From Bacteroidaceae bacterium (GTDB lineage: Bacteria > Bacteroidota > Bacteroidia > Bacteroidales > Bacteroidaceae), in contig JAKSLM010000009.1 in NCBI GenBank assembly GCA_024401225.1, forward strand, positions 23,411 through 87,410: a stretch of DNA of 64,000 bases. Reading direction: 5' to 3'. Shown here piece by piece: positions 55,263 through 63,958 of this stretch. Position numbers and translations under genes: made by a program. Numbering within the stretch: position 1 is the first letter of the stretch; every line of letters begins with the position of its first letter. The notes beneath the pieces are model-generated. The model made no database searches and was not told the origin of the DNA. It saw only the letters and a program-made list of their open reading frames with translations.

Positions 55263-56582
55263 CAAATTTTTTCTTATTCTCCATTCCGTTGGATAAAGAT
55301 TATTCACTCTGTTTCCAATATTTTTGCCAAATCCAAGTGGTACGCCTCCGAAAGTGAGCAAGATGTAGCCCTTTGGCGCATCAACCGTGATGGCTTCTGT
55401 ACGTAGATAGGCGATGGCTTCCTCGTATGTCAGTTCTACGGTTGGGAAGGAACTGATGTCGAGGCTTGTGCTCATGGCCAGGCTATGCGCTGGCTGGATG
55501 GCTTTGCCCTTCATCTCGCCCAGATGGATGCCATAATGGATGGTGTGAAGAGTGTTTTTTACGTTCTTCAGCAGTTCGCTGTATGCCTTTGGAAAAGCAT
55601 AGTAGCCGTCCTTCTCCTCTGTGAAGTCAAATAGGTGTGGGGCCTGTATCCATGCCTTGATCTCTTTCGGGATCTGTACCTTGCTTGCCTTGCCTCGGTC
55701 TTTCTGCTTGCGTGGATGATTGTCCGTATCTTCCGTTTTGCGAAGCACGGCAACGAAGAATCCCTCTCCACGGGTAAGGTGAGGATAGAAATGGCCTCCG
55801 CGGATGTTCCATTCAGGATTGTCGCAAAGTGGTAGGACCTCAGCACCCAGTTCTTTCTGCATCCAAAGCACATTGTCCTCATCCTCAAGGGTGTTGAATG
55901 TGCATGTGGAGTAAATGAAGAGGCCGCCGGTACGGAGCGTTTGCCACACATTTGCGATGATGTCGCGCTGGCGTCGCCAACAAGTATCCACATTGTCGAG
56001 ACTCCAGTCGTTTACTGCTCCTTCGTCCTTGCGGAACATGCCCTCGCCTGAACATGGAGCATCGCAAACGATGAGGTCGAACACCTCGCCAAGCGACACG
56101 AAGTCCTCTGCATAGTTGCTGGTGACGATGGAGTAGGGGTTGCCCCACTTGATGATGTTCTCGGCAAGTATCTGTGAACGTTGTCTAACCACCTCGTTCG
56201 CAATCAGTAATGAACCTTCGGGCAAAGCCGATTGCAGAAGCGTGGATTTGCCTCCTGGGGCTGCACACATGTCGAGCGCAACTACGGGCGAGGTACCGAT
56301 ATAGTTGGATATGATGTGGCTCAGGATCATTGATGATGCCTCCTGAACATAGTATGTGCCGGCATGAAACAGAGGGTCGAGCGTGAACTGAGGACGCTCG
56401 CTCAGGTATATGCCTTCTGCACACCATGCCACAGGTTCGCCTTTGAATTCGGGCGCTTTCTTCGTGGGATTGGTGCGAACGCTCGTTACCGGCGATGTGT
56501 TGGTGAGTGCGTCTATCAGTCGTGCAGCATCATCATCACCCAGCTGGCGGCGCATCATGGTTTCAAAGTCCTTTGGCAGCAT
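55260..56582 (-). CDS. 16S rRNA m5C methyltransferase (RsmF/NOL1-NOP2-sun family)
   Basis: A 440-residue SAM-dependent RNA m5C methyltransferase. MCAAPGGKSTLLQSAL (SAM motif), the catalytic DAPCSGEGMFR and CTFNTLEDE cysteines are all present; a C-terminal RsmF/PUA-like domain follows (about 330-440, YLRTEAITVDAPKGYILLTFGGVPLGFGKN). The start at MLPKDFETMMRRQLG is chosen because 67 more codons upstream lie in the folA gene. Overlaps folA by 20 bases. Confidence 0.92.
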   Translation of the reverse strand: MLPKDFETMMRRQLGDDDAARLIDALTNTSPVTSVRTNPTKKAPEFKGEPVAWCAEGIYLSERPQFTLDPLFHAGTYYVQEASSMILSHIISNYIGTSPVVALDMCAAPGGKSTLLQSALPEGSLLIANEVVRQRSQILAENIIKWGNPYSIVTSNYAEDFVSLGEVFDLIVCDAPCSGEGMFRKDEGAVNDWSLDNVDTCWRRQRDIIANVWQTLRTGGLFIYSTCTFNTLEDEDNVLWMQKELGAEVLPLCDNPEWNIRGGHFYPHLTRGEGFFVAVLRKTEDTDNHPRKQKDRGKASKVQIPKEIKAWIQAPHLFDFTEEKDGYYAFPKAYSELLKNVKNTLHTIHYGIHLGEMKGKAIQPAHSLAMSTSLDISSFPTVELTYEEAIAYLRTEAITVDAPKGYILLTFGGVPLGFGKNIGNRVNNLYPTEWRIRKNL

Positions 56583-57072
56583 CGGTCTTTCTTTCCAAGT
56601 CAATAAAAGAGTATCTCTGGTTGTGCTTCTCGTCTGTGTCGTGGTCCTCACGGAATGTTTCAACCCACTCCTCAGGATCCCACTCAGGGAAGAAGGTGTC
56701 GGCTTCGGCAGGGGTATCGTGAACGAAAGTGAGGCAGAGGCGGTCGGCAATAGGTAGTGCCTGACGATATACGGAAGCTCCACCTATTATATATATATCG
56801 CCCTCGCAAGTCTTCAATGCATCATCAAGGCTCTGGTATAGGTCGGCACCAGGGAAGTCGGCAGCCTGGCCTGTACGCGACAGGACGATGTTGCGTCGGT
56901 TTGGCAATGCACCTTTTGGCAGGCTCTCAAATGTCTTGCGACCCATGATGATGGTGTTGCCTGTGGTGAGCGCCTTGAAGCGTTTGAGATCGTTTGGCAG
57001 CCAGTAGATGAGTTTGTTGTCCAATCCTATTGCATTGTTCTCAGCAATGGCTACGATTATTGAAATTCTCAT
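56563..57072 (-). CDS. folA: Dihydrofolate reductase
   Basis: A 169-residue NADPH-dependent enzyme regenerating tetrahydrofolate. ISIIVAIAENNAIGLDNKLIYWLPNDLKRFK with the active-site acidic residue in NDL, IMGRKTFESLP, and YIIGGASVYRQAL are classic. The start at MRISIIVAIAEN is chosen over an ATG 14 codons upstream with an Asn/Asp-rich non-homologous stretch. It overlaps rsmF; thyA, its functional partner, is 1 kb upstream in a separate unit. Confidence 0.96.
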   Translation of the reverse strand: MRISIIVAIAENNAIGLDNKLIYWLPNDLKRFKALTTGNTIIMGRKTFESLPKGALPNRRNIVLSRTGQAADFPGADLYQSLDDALKTCEGDIYIIGGASVYRQALPIADRLCLTFVHDTPAEADTFFPEWDPEEWVETFREDHDTDEKHNQRYSFIDLERKTDAAKGL

Positions 57073-57123
57073 GTCGTTTATGTCAAAAAGATTGTGATTA
57101 TCTATGTTGTTCATATTTTATTT

Positions 57124-57133
57124 TGCAAAAATA
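57124..57133 (-). promoter_or_regulatory. Promoter -7 box for folA-rsmF
   Basis: Minus-strand TATTTTTGCA, about 52 bases before folA. Divergent to the box at 57157. Confidence 0.6.
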
Positions 57134-57156
57134 CTTAGAAATTTTGAATTAATTGT

Positions 57157-57166
57157 TATCTTTGCA
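57157..57166 (+). promoter_or_regulatory. Promoter -7 box for the 223-residue lipoprotein
   Basis: TATCTTTGCA; leader about 95 bases containing several AAGGCG words (57195-57240). Confidence 0.65.
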
Positions 57167-57265
57167 CAATAATTGCCTTCTTGCGCTCAAAAACAACAGC
57201 CGTAAGGCGACTTGCAGAGCAAAAAGGCGATGTAAAAGGCGTGTAAATATAAAATACTTATCGAT

Positions 57266-57937
57266 ATGAAAAAGTTTTGGACAATAGCCATGTGCATAGG
57301 TTTGCCATTGTTTATGGCTTCGTGCTCAAAGGGCAAGACAGAAAGCATCTTCGGCAACATACCTTCTATCTACGAGAACCAGTTTGCGGAGTTGGCGAAG
57401 GAGGTAAACTTCATATATACAAACCAGGGCGACCGTGATGCAGCCGATGTAGCTGTAAAACAGAAGGCCGACTCGGTGATAGCCATCGCATTCGACCTTG
57501 CTAAGCCAGAGGCAACAAGGCTCAAGGGCTATCAGGTCGATTTTGCGGTAGACGAGGATGTGCCTTTCGCCATCACTTCCGAAATGAATATCAGAGCCAT
57601 TGAGGTGCTTCGCGAAACTGGCGAAACTGTGGTGAGCTATGCATATCTGACATTCGACCTCGATCCAAAAGAAGAGCTTAATGAACTCTACTATGTGTTC
57701 ACAGGCGAATTTGGCGATATCGGTGCAGGAGTGTATTCATGTCCAAAGGTGGTGAAGGAGGCTGGTTCGCAGATCATTCGCCTTCCAATGCCTGACGTTC
57801 CTGCCAAGTATGCTGAGCGTTGCCAGTCGGTAAGGTTCATATCGCAGAAGACTTACGAAGAACTCAAGGATGTGTTGGAAATTCGTCAGTTCCAATGGAA
57901 ACTCGAATACCAGAAGAGTCTTGAGGACATGCAGTAA
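57266..57937 (+). CDS. Hypothetical lipoprotein
   Basis: A 223-residue lipoprotein (lipobox FMASC, Cys20). The mature part is acidic, alpha/beta mixed, with Cys near 160 and 185; no recognised domain. Segments such as KGYQVDFAVDEDVPFAIT and YAYLTFDLDPKEELNELYYVFTGEF look like a beta-sandwich. It has its own promoter and a terminator, and stands on the opposite strand between folA and thyA. Confidence 0.72.
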   Translation: MKKFWTIAMCIGLPLFMASCSKGKTESIFGNIPSIYENQFAELAKEVNFIYTNQGDRDAADVAVKQKADSVIAIAFDLAKPEATRLKGYQVDFAVDEDVPFAITSEMNIRAIEVLRETGETVVSYAYLTFDLDPKEELNELYYVFTGEFGDIGAGVYSCPKVVKEAGSQIIRLPMPDVPAKYAERCQSVRFISQKTYEELKDVLEIRQFQWKLEYQKSLEDMQ

Positions 57938-57943
57938 AAAGTA

Positions 57944-57991
57944 AAGAGTGAAAAATTAAATGCCGTAGTTTTGCTTTAATTTTTCACTCTT
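57944..57991. terminator. Bidirectional terminator between the lipoprotein and thyA
   Basis: Perfect 17-bp stem AAGAGTGAAAAATTAAA and complement (57944-57960 with 57975-57991), 14-base loop, for convergent genes. The arm resembles the AGAGTGAAAAGTGAA runs found near other gene ends. Confidence 0.8.
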
Positions 57992-58014
57992 AATTTTTCC
58001 TATTACTTAAAACC

Positions 58015-58809
58015 TTACACGCTGACGGTTGCCTTGATGTGTGGATGTGGATCGTAATCGGTCAGTTGGAAGTCTTCGTACTGGAAGTCGAAGATGCTCT
58101 TGACCTCAGGATTGATCACCATCTTAGGAAGTGGGCGAGGGGAGCGTGTGAGCTGTAGCTTTGCCTGCTCTATGTGGTCGTTGTAGAGGTGAGTGTCGCC
58201 TGTTGTGTAGACGAAGTCGCCTGGCTGCAAACCTGTCACCTGAGCCACCATCATGGTCAGCAGGGCATAGCTTGCGATGTTGAATGGCACTCCCAGGAAG
58301 GTGTCGGCACTACGCTGGTAGAGCTGGCATGAGAGTTTGCCATCGGCTACATAGAATTGGAACAATATGTGGCATGGAGGGAGGTTCATGTTGTTGATAT
58401 CGGCAACATTCCATGCGCTCACGATGAGTCGGCGCGAATTAGGATTGTTCTTTATCTGATCGATGACCTCTGTGATCTGGTCGATGTGACCTCCGTTGTA
58501 ATCTGGCCAGCTGCGCCATTGGTAGCCGTAGATGTGACCAAGGTTGCCATCCTCATCTGCCCATTCGTTCCAAATCCTCACTCCGCGCTCTTGAAGCCAT
58601 TGTGCATTGGTGTTGCCCTGAAGAAACCATAGCAACTCGTAGATGATGGACTTAAGGTGAAGTTTCTTTGTGGTGAGGAGTGGGAATCCCTCAGCAAGGT
58701 TGAAGCGCATCTGATTGCCGAATACGGAGATGGTACCTGTGCCAGTACGGTCTCCTTTCTGTACTCCTTCGGTCAAGATGCGGTCGAGCAGATCAAGATA
58801 TTGTTTCAT
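58015..58809 (-). CDS. thyA: Thymidylate synthase
   Basis: A 264-residue folate-dependent dTMP synthase. The catalytic Cys is in [11 protein letters not shown] (about residue 146), with [17 protein letters not shown] and the C-terminal KATVSV. Exactly the E. coli ThyA length. It lies 46 bases after rfbB in the same direction and is probably read from that promoter. Confidence 0.98.
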   Translation of the reverse strand: MKQYLDLLDRILTEGVQKGDRTGTGTISVFGNQMRFNLAEGFPLLTTKKLHLKSIIYELLWFLQGNTNAQWLQERGVRIWNEWADEDGNLGHIYGYQWRSWPDYNGGHIDQITEVIDQIKNNPNSRRLIVSAWNVADINNMNLPPCHILFQFYVADGKLSCQLYQRSADTFLGVPFNIASYALLTMMVAQVTGLQPGDFVYTTGDTHLYNDHIEQAKLQLTRSPRPLPKMVINPEVKSIFDFQYEDFQLTDYDPHPHIKATVSV

Positions 58810-58855
58810 TATTGTAGATTAGTTTTGTTGTCTTTTCTGTCTATTGGCAAGCGAA

Positions 58856-59989
58856 TCAACGGTTAGCATACATGCTTTCGTAGTATTTCTCGTATTCGCC
58901 GCTTGTGATGTTGTCCATCCATGCCTCGTTCTCAAGGTACCACTTGACCGTTTTCTCTATTCCCTCTTCAAACTGGAGCGATGGCTCCCAGCCGAGTTCA
59001 GCCTGGAGCTTGCGCGAGTCGATAGCATAGCGGGCATCGTGGCCAAGGCGGTCGGTAACGTAAGTGATGAGGTCGAGGTCTGCACCCTCAGGACGGCCAA
59101 GCAGACGGTCTACTGTCTTTATGACCACCTTGATGATGTCAATGTTCTTCCACTCATTGAATCCGCCGATGTTGTATGTCTCGGCAACCTTACCATTGTG
59201 GAAGATTGTGTCGATGGCACGTGCATGGTCAACTACATAGAGCCAGTCGCGAACGTTTTCGCCCTTTCCGTATACAGGGAGAGGTTTGCGATGACGAATG
59301 TTGTTGATGAAAAGAGGAATAAGCTTCTCTGGGAACTGGTATGGACCATAGTTGTTTGAACAGTTGGTCACGATGGTTGGCATACCGTATGTGTCGTGGA
59401 ATGCACGAACAAAGTGGTCGGACGAAGCCTTCGATGCAGAGTATGGTGAATGTGGATTGTACTTTGTCGTCTCGAGGAAGAAGTCCTTTCCATATGCCTC
59501 ATGATGCTCTCCGCTCGAAGCCGTAGTTGTGAAAGGAGGCTCGATGCCCTCTGGATTAGTCATCTCAAGTGCACCGTATACCTCGTCGGTTGAGATGTGG
59601 TAGAAACGCTTGCCTTCGTATTTCTCTGGGAGCGACTCCCAGTAAAGCTTTGCTGCCTGAAGAAGTGATAGGGTACCCATCACGTTTGTACGAGCGAATG
59701 TGAATGGATCCTTGATGCTTCGGTCCACGTGGCTCTCTGCTGCAAGATGTATGATTCCATCTATCTTCTCATCCTGCATAAGCTTGTAGAAAGCGTCAAA
59801 ATCGCAGATGTCCATCTTTACAAACTTATAGTTTGGCTTGTCCTCGATATCCTTGAGGTTTGCGAGATTGCCTGCATAGGTGAGCTTGTCGAGGTTGATG
59901 ATGTTGTAATTTGGATACTTGTTGACAAAAAGTCTGACTACGTGGCTGCCAATGAATCCGGCACCGCCCGTGATAACAATATTCTTCAT
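58856..59989 (-). CDS. rfbB: dTDP-glucose 4,6-dehydratase
   Basis: A 377-residue short-chain dehydrogenase/reductase family enzyme, second step of dTDP-rhamnose and other dTDP-sugar synthesis. TGGAGFIGSHV binds NAD; HISTDEVYGAL holds the catalytic Thr/Asp/Glu; YSASKASSDHFV holds Tyr-x3-Lys. The start MKNIVITGG is chosen; 16 extra codons upstream are Thr/Asn-rich and nonhomologous. The sugar would feed LPS or capsule. The other rfb genes are not adjacent. Confidence 0.95.
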   Translation of the reverse strand: MKNIVITGGAGFIGSHVVRLFVNKYPNYNIINLDKLTYAGNLANLKDIEDKPNYKFVKMDICDFDAFYKLMQDEKIDGIIHLAAESHVDRSIKDPFTFARTNVMGTLSLLQAAKLYWESLPEKYEGKRFYHISTDEVYGALEMTNPEGIEPPFTTTASSGEHHEAYGKDFFLETTKYNPHSPYSASKASSDHFVRAFHDTYGMPTIVTNCSNNYGPYQFPEKLIPLFINNIRHRKPLPVYGKGENVRDWLYVVDHARAIDTIFHNGKVAETYNIGGFNEWKNIDIIKVVIKTVDRLLGRPEGADLDLITYVTDRLGHDARYAIDSRKLQAELGWEPSLQFEEGIEKTVKWYLENEAWMDNITSGEYEKYYESMYANR

Positions 59990-60032
59990 TAGAAAAAATG
60001 TTGATGTTTTACTATTCCTTTGTAAATTTGTG

Positions 60033-60042
60033 TGCAAAGATA
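60033..60042 (-). promoter_or_regulatory. Promoter -7 box for rfbB-thyA
   Basis: Minus-strand TATCTTTGCA, about 44 bases upstream of the rfbB ATG. Confidence 0.65.
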
Positions 60043-60117
60043 CGAAAAACTTATAATATATATATAAGGTGTAACGAAAAAAGTTGTTGCGGCGATTGTA
60101 ATCTCAAGAAATATTTA

Positions 60118-60127
60118 TATCTTTGCA
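60118..60127 (+). promoter_or_regulatory. Promoter -7 box for the Trp-rich basic protein
   Basis: TATCTTTGCA overlapping a possible earlier start at 60123, so the ATG at 60171 is the start. Confidence 0.7.
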
Positions 60128-60170
60128 CAAAATTTCATGCACAAGCTCAAGAAATCGTTTTAATAAGATT

Positions 60171-60914
60171 ATGGAACCAAAACCACATCAGGATAAGTCG
60201 ACCGGACAGTTGTTGAAGGAAATCCTTCAGCTGTTCTTGCTTTTCTTGTGGGCAGTGGTGCAGAAGGGCTTCAAGAAGCTGATAAAGGCTCTTGCCCTCC
60301 TCCTGTATTGGACGATGCGAGGCATCGAGCTTTTGGTGGAGTTCTGGAATTCCAACGACACTCAGGAGAAGAAGCGAAAGCTGATTGAAGCGTGCAAACG
60401 CGGATGGCATAATGCCAAGGTGTGGACCATAAAGGCTCTTGCATTTGCTTGGAAGTGGACAAAGGTCGGTGCAATAGCCGCATGGCAATGGACCGTGAAG
60501 GCATTCAAAGCCCTGGTGGCAGGTTCCATCTGGCTGGCACACGCTACCGTTGAACTCATCATTCACATGAAGCCTACCATCATTAAGATGGCAAAGGCTA
60601 CAAAAAATGGCGCAATAGCCTTCTGGCAATGGACTAAGCGTGCCAGAAAAGCATCTAAGATACGTGCTGTCAACCGTCGCCGTGCAATCATCCATTTCCA
60701 GCACAACGGTGGTGTGAAAGGAATGCTTAGCAGGGCAGGAACCACCATGAAAGGCTCGATCACCAGCTATATGGACGAGGAGCAGGACGAGGTGGAAACT
60801 GAGATGGTTGCCGACGAACTTTTCGATGAAGAAATCAAGGAGACTGATGGCAAAGCCCATGTGTTCGGAAAGAAGTTTTACAAGCGAATCAAGGACATTG
60901 TGGAGGAGAGATGA
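60171..60914 (+). CDS. Trp/Lys-rich membrane-associated hypothetical protein
   Basis: A 247-residue protein of unknown family. N-terminal hydrophobic helix about 14-50 (LFLLFLWAVVQ, ALALLLYWTM), then repeated amphipathic segments with a W-x-W motif between lysines: AFAWKWTKVG, AIAAWQWTVKA and AIAFWQWTKRA, the last two near-copies about 50 residues apart. The C-terminal 50 residues are acidic (EEQDEVETEM) and then basic. Such Trp/Lys helices often lie flat on membranes. Single gene with its own promoter. Confidence 0.65.
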   Translation: MEPKPHQDKSTGQLLKEILQLFLLFLWAVVQKGFKKLIKALALLLYWTMRGIELLVEFWNSNDTQEKKRKLIEACKRGWHNAKVWTIKALAFAWKWTKVGAIAAWQWTVKAFKALVAGSIWLAHATVELIIHMKPTIIKMAKATKNGAIAFWQWTKRARKASKIRAVNRRRAIIHFQHNGGVKGMLSRAGTTMKGSITSYMDEEQDEVETEMVADELFDEEIKETDGKAHVFGKKFYKRIKDIVEER

Positions 60915-61047
60915 CGGTGATCGTTAGTGGCGTCAAATAAGCGCTATTCTTATACTAAACGACTATAAATTGTGGTAAATTGAAAAAAAATCAACTAATA
61001 TCCGAAAAAAGTTTATTTAATGTAGTGATTAATCGAAAAAAAAGTAT

Positions 61048-61055
61048 TACTTTTG
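61048..61055 (+). promoter_or_regulatory. Promoter -7 box for tonB
   Basis: TACTTTTG, 40 bases before the tonB ATG. Confidence 0.6.
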
Positions 61056-61095
61056 CCACAAATACATAGAATAACTAAAATTAAAATACATCTAT

Positions 61096-61812
61096 ATGGA
61101 AATCAAAAAATCACAAAAAGCAGATCTCGAGGGCCAGAAAGGCACTGGACTTCTCATTGGATACATCGTTGCACTCAGTGCAATGTTTGCATGCTTTGAG
61201 TACACTACTCGAGAGTATGTAGACAACGATGTTGTTTACTCTACTGCATCCTTCGTTTCTGAGGAGGAAGTAGTTCCAATCACGCAGCCAATCTTTACTG
61301 CAGCTCCACCTCCACCAGCTGAGGCACCTCAGGTAGCTGAAATCCTTGATATCGTTGACAACAACGAGGATATCGTGGAAGAGAAGATTGAAACTTCTGA
61401 GTCTACAACTGAGGCAATCTCTGGTCCTTCTTCTCCAGTAGCAGGTCCTGTAATGGCAGGTCCTCCAGCTCCAACACAGGAAGAGGGTGATGAAGGTGAA
61501 GTATTCGAAGTCGTTGAGCAGCAGCCTGCATTCCCAGGTGGTATGGATAAGCTCATGGCTTGGCTTTCAAAGAACCTTAAGTACCCTGCAGTATGTCAGG
61601 AAAACGGAACTCAGGGTCGTGTTGTTGTTCAGTTCGTCGTTAACAAGGACGGTTCAATCGTTGAGCCTAAGGTTGTTAAGTCAGTTGACCCAGCACTCGA
61701 CAAGGAAGCTATCCGTGTAGTATCTGCAATGCCTAAGTGGCAGCCAGGTAAGCAGCGTGGTAAGGCAGTGCGTGTACGTTTCACACTCCCTGTTACATTC
61801 CGTCTCCAGTAA
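61096..61812 (+). CDS. Energy transducer TonB
   Basis: A 238-residue TonB protein linking the inner-membrane proton motor to outer-membrane receptors. One N-terminal membrane helix (about 20-37), a Pro/Glu/Ala-rich periplasmic spacer (about 58-135), and the C-terminal TonB domain (about 140-238: FPGGMDKLMAWLSKNLKYP, GRVVVQFVVNKDGSI, MPKWQPGKQRGKAVRVRFTLPV). Own promoter and terminator. Biased codon choice suggests strong expression. Bacteroidota have many tonB copies; partners are not fixed by this locus. Confidence 0.95.
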   Translation: MEIKKSQKADLEGQKGTGLLIGYIVALSAMFACFEYTTREYVDNDVVYSTASFVSEEEVVPITQPIFTAAPPPPAEAPQVAEILDIVDNNEDIVEEKIETSESTTEAISGPSSPVAGPVMAGPPAPTQEEGDEGEVFEVVEQQPAFPGGMDKLMAWLSKNLKYPAVCQENGTQGRVVVQFVVNKDGSIVEPKVVKSVDPALDKEAIRVVSAMPKWQPGKQRGKAVRVRFTLPVTFRLQ

Positions 61813-61835
61813 TACAAGATAACAATCATATAAAT

Positions 61836-61868
61836 AAATGCCGCTCTTATTTGTGCGGCATTTATTGT
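61836..61868 (+). terminator. Rho-independent terminator after tonB
   Basis: Perfect 9-bp stem AAATGCCGC/GCGGCATTT (61836-61844 with 61855-61863) with a 10-base loop and a short T-rich tail. Confidence 0.78.
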
Positions 61869-61914
61869 TTTTAAGTAGGTGGTCAGGACTCACCTACGAA
61901 GATGAATGCATAAA

Positions 61915-61922
61915 TAATTTTG
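61915..61922 (+). promoter_or_regulatory. Promoter -7 box for the polyprenyl synthetase gene
   Basis: TAATTTTG about 23 bases before the ATG. A 7-bp inverted repeat GTAGGTG/CACCTAC (61875-61881 with 61891-61897) lies just upstream and could be an operator. Confidence 0.5.
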
Positions 61923-61944
61923 ATTACCTACTTATATATTAATT

Positions 61945-62901
61945 ATGTATAAGATTGATGAACTAATTTCCTTGGTGAACAAGCAGGTGGAGAGCGCCGA
62001 GTACCCATCCGCTCCTTCCGGGCTTTATGAACCTGTAAGTTACATGCTCACTTTGGGTGGAAAGAGGATTCGCCCAGTACTGATGCTTATGGCCTATAAC
62101 ATGTACAAAGATAATGTTATGGACATCATGCCTCAGGCTTTGGGACTCGAAACGTACCACAACTTCACCCTGTTGCACGATGACCTGATGGATAAGTCCG
62201 ACTTGCGAAGGGGTAGTGCAACCGTTCATAAGAAGTGGAACGACAATACCGCCATACTCTCCGGTGATGCTATGCTGGTCCTTGCATTCAAGCATTTTGG
62301 AGTCAACAAGGCGTTTGATGATTTTGTGAAGGCCACTCTTGGAGTATGCGAGGGACAGCAGTATGACATGGAATTCGAAACTCGTAACGATGTTACCGAA
62401 GCGGAATATATGGAGATGATTCGTCTGAAGACATCTCTCTTGCTGGGCTATGCGCTCAAGATTGGTGCTGTGTTGGCGGGTGCTTCCGATGAAGATGCAA
62501 GTCATTTGTACGACTTCGGCGAGAAGATGGGACTGGCATTCCAATTGCAGGATGACATCCTTGACGTGTATGGTGATCCAAAACTGTTCAAGAAGAAGCT
62601 TGGTGCAGATATTGTCGACAACAAAAAGACCTATCTGCTCATCAATGCCCTTCAGCTTGCTAACCCAAAGCAGAAGGCAGAACTGATGAAGTGGATTGAG
62701 ATGCCAGAGTTCGACTCGGACGAAAAAGTGGCAGCTGTTACATCCTTATATAATAATATAGGTATACCGGAACTTGCTCGCAAGAAAGTTGAGGAACTCT
62801 TTGCTGAGTCGCTTTGCAGTCTTGATGCTGTCTCAGTTCCGGAGGACAAGAAGGCTGAGTTCCGCAATTTTGCCAATATGCTTCATGGTCGTAAATACTA
62901 A
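61945..62901 (+). CDS. Polyprenyl synthetase family protein
   Basis: A 318-residue trans-isoprenyl diphosphate synthase. First Asp-rich motif DDLMD near residue 76 followed by RRGSATVH, second motif DDILD near 207 (FQLQDDILDVYGD). It makes all-trans prenyl diphosphates from IPP, for menaquinone side chains or as geranylgeranyl/farnesyl precursors. Chain length cannot be set by eye: the residues before the first motif are NFTLLH. It lies 14 bases before the TatD gene. Confidence 0.92.
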   Translation: MYKIDELISLVNKQVESAEYPSAPSGLYEPVSYMLTLGGKRIRPVLMLMAYNMYKDNVMDIMPQALGLETYHNFTLLHDDLMDKSDLRRGSATVHKKWNDNTAILSGDAMLVLAFKHFGVNKAFDDFVKATLGVCEGQQYDMEFETRNDVTEAEYMEMIRLKTSLLLGYALKIGAVLAGASDEDASHLYDFGEKMGLAFQLQDDILDVYGDPKLFKKKLGADIVDNKKTYLLINALQLANPKQKAELMKWIEMPEFDSDEKVAAVTSLYNNIGIPELARKKVEELFAESLCSLDAVSVPEDKKAEFRNFANMLHGRKY

Positions 62902-62915
62902 CATTCTCATATCCT

Positions 62916-63704
62916 ATGATCGATACTCATTGCCATATTGATGCCGAGGAATTCAACGAAGACTTGGAAGAAGTGGTTCGTCGTGCACAATGTGCAGGGA
63001 TAAAAAAGATCTTTGTTCCTGGTATTTGCATGAAGGACACTCAGCATCTGCTTGATGTGTGCGCCAAATATCCCGACTACCTATATCCTATGGTGGGACT
63101 TCATCCGGAAAATGTGATGGATGAGGACTATCATGCTGTGCTTGATAGGATGGAAGCAATGTTTTGCGACCCCGTCTTGTCTCAGTCGTTGATTGCCGTA
63201 GGTGAAGTTGGCTTGGATCTCTATTGGGACGATACATACGAAAAGGAACAGATAGAAGTGCTTGAAAGGCAGATAGGGTGGGCGGTAAAATATCATCTGC
63301 CACTCATGTTGCATGTCCGCAAAGCTCACAATCAGCTTCTGAAAATAATGAAGGCACATGTAAATGATAATCTTACAGGTGTGTTCCATTGTTTTACTGG
63401 TAGTGTGGAGCAAGCACGCGAGCTGTTGCAGTTCCCTGGTTTTATGCTCGGCATAGGCGGTGTGCTTACATTTAAGAAGTCAAAGCTCCCAGAAGTTCTT
63501 CGTGAGGCAGTTCCTCTCGATAGGATAGTTCTTGAGACTGATGCACCCTACATGGCTCCTACTCCTCATCGCGGAAAAAGAAACGAAAGTTCGTACGTGG
63601 TTGAGGTGGCAAAAATGCTTGCAGAGATATATGATGTCGATTTGGAAACTGTAGATTGCAAAACTACAGAGAATGCTCTGAAAGTATTTCAAAAATGCCA
63701 ATAG
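62916..63704 (+). CDS. TatD-family metal-dependent hydrolase
   Basis: A 262-residue TIM-barrel nuclease-type hydrolase. Metal ligands: IDTHCHID at the start, GEVGLDLYWD (about 94-103), HVRKA, FHCFTG and the late ETDAPYM Asp. Full length for TatD. Family members act as 3'-5' DNases or RNases. Downstream of the polyprenyl synthetase with a 14-base gap, probably one transcript. Confidence 0.94.
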   Translation: MIDTHCHIDAEEFNEDLEEVVRRAQCAGIKKIFVPGICMKDTQHLLDVCAKYPDYLYPMVGLHPENVMDEDYHAVLDRMEAMFCDPVLSQSLIAVGEVGLDLYWDDTYEKEQIEVLERQIGWAVKYHLPLMLHVRKAHNQLLKIMKAHVNDNLTGVFHCFTGSVEQARELLQFPGFMLGIGGVLTFKKSKLPEVLREAVPLDRIVLETDAPYMAPTPHRGKRNESSYVVEVAKMLAEIYDVDLETVDCKTTENALKVFQKCQ

Positions 63705-63781
63705 AAAGTGAAAAATCAACTTTTTTTCAAAAAAAAGTAAAGTTTATCATAAATATAGTTTTTCAATAGAAAAATAATTGT

Positions 63782-63958
63782 TATTTTTGTGCTGATTTAG
63801 CATGGACTAGTGTGAACTCCCCAGACTCAAAGGGTACTAAACGTTAAAAATGTAGTAGTCAAAGAGGTTTGTTTAAGGAGTCGAAGGCCTTGCAAAAATC
63901 AATAATAAGAGAAAAAGATAAAATTAAAATAATTATTAATCTTAAAATTTTCAAAACA
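63782..63958 (+). promoter_or_regulatory. Promoter and 160-base leader of the last gene
   Basis: Box TATTTTTG at 63782-63789 then about 160 bases to the next ATG. The leader has pairable parts (GGTACTA at 63831 with TAGTAGTC at 63853, and AAGGCCTT near 63884), so it may be structured. I do not recognise a known riboswitch. Confidence 0.45.
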
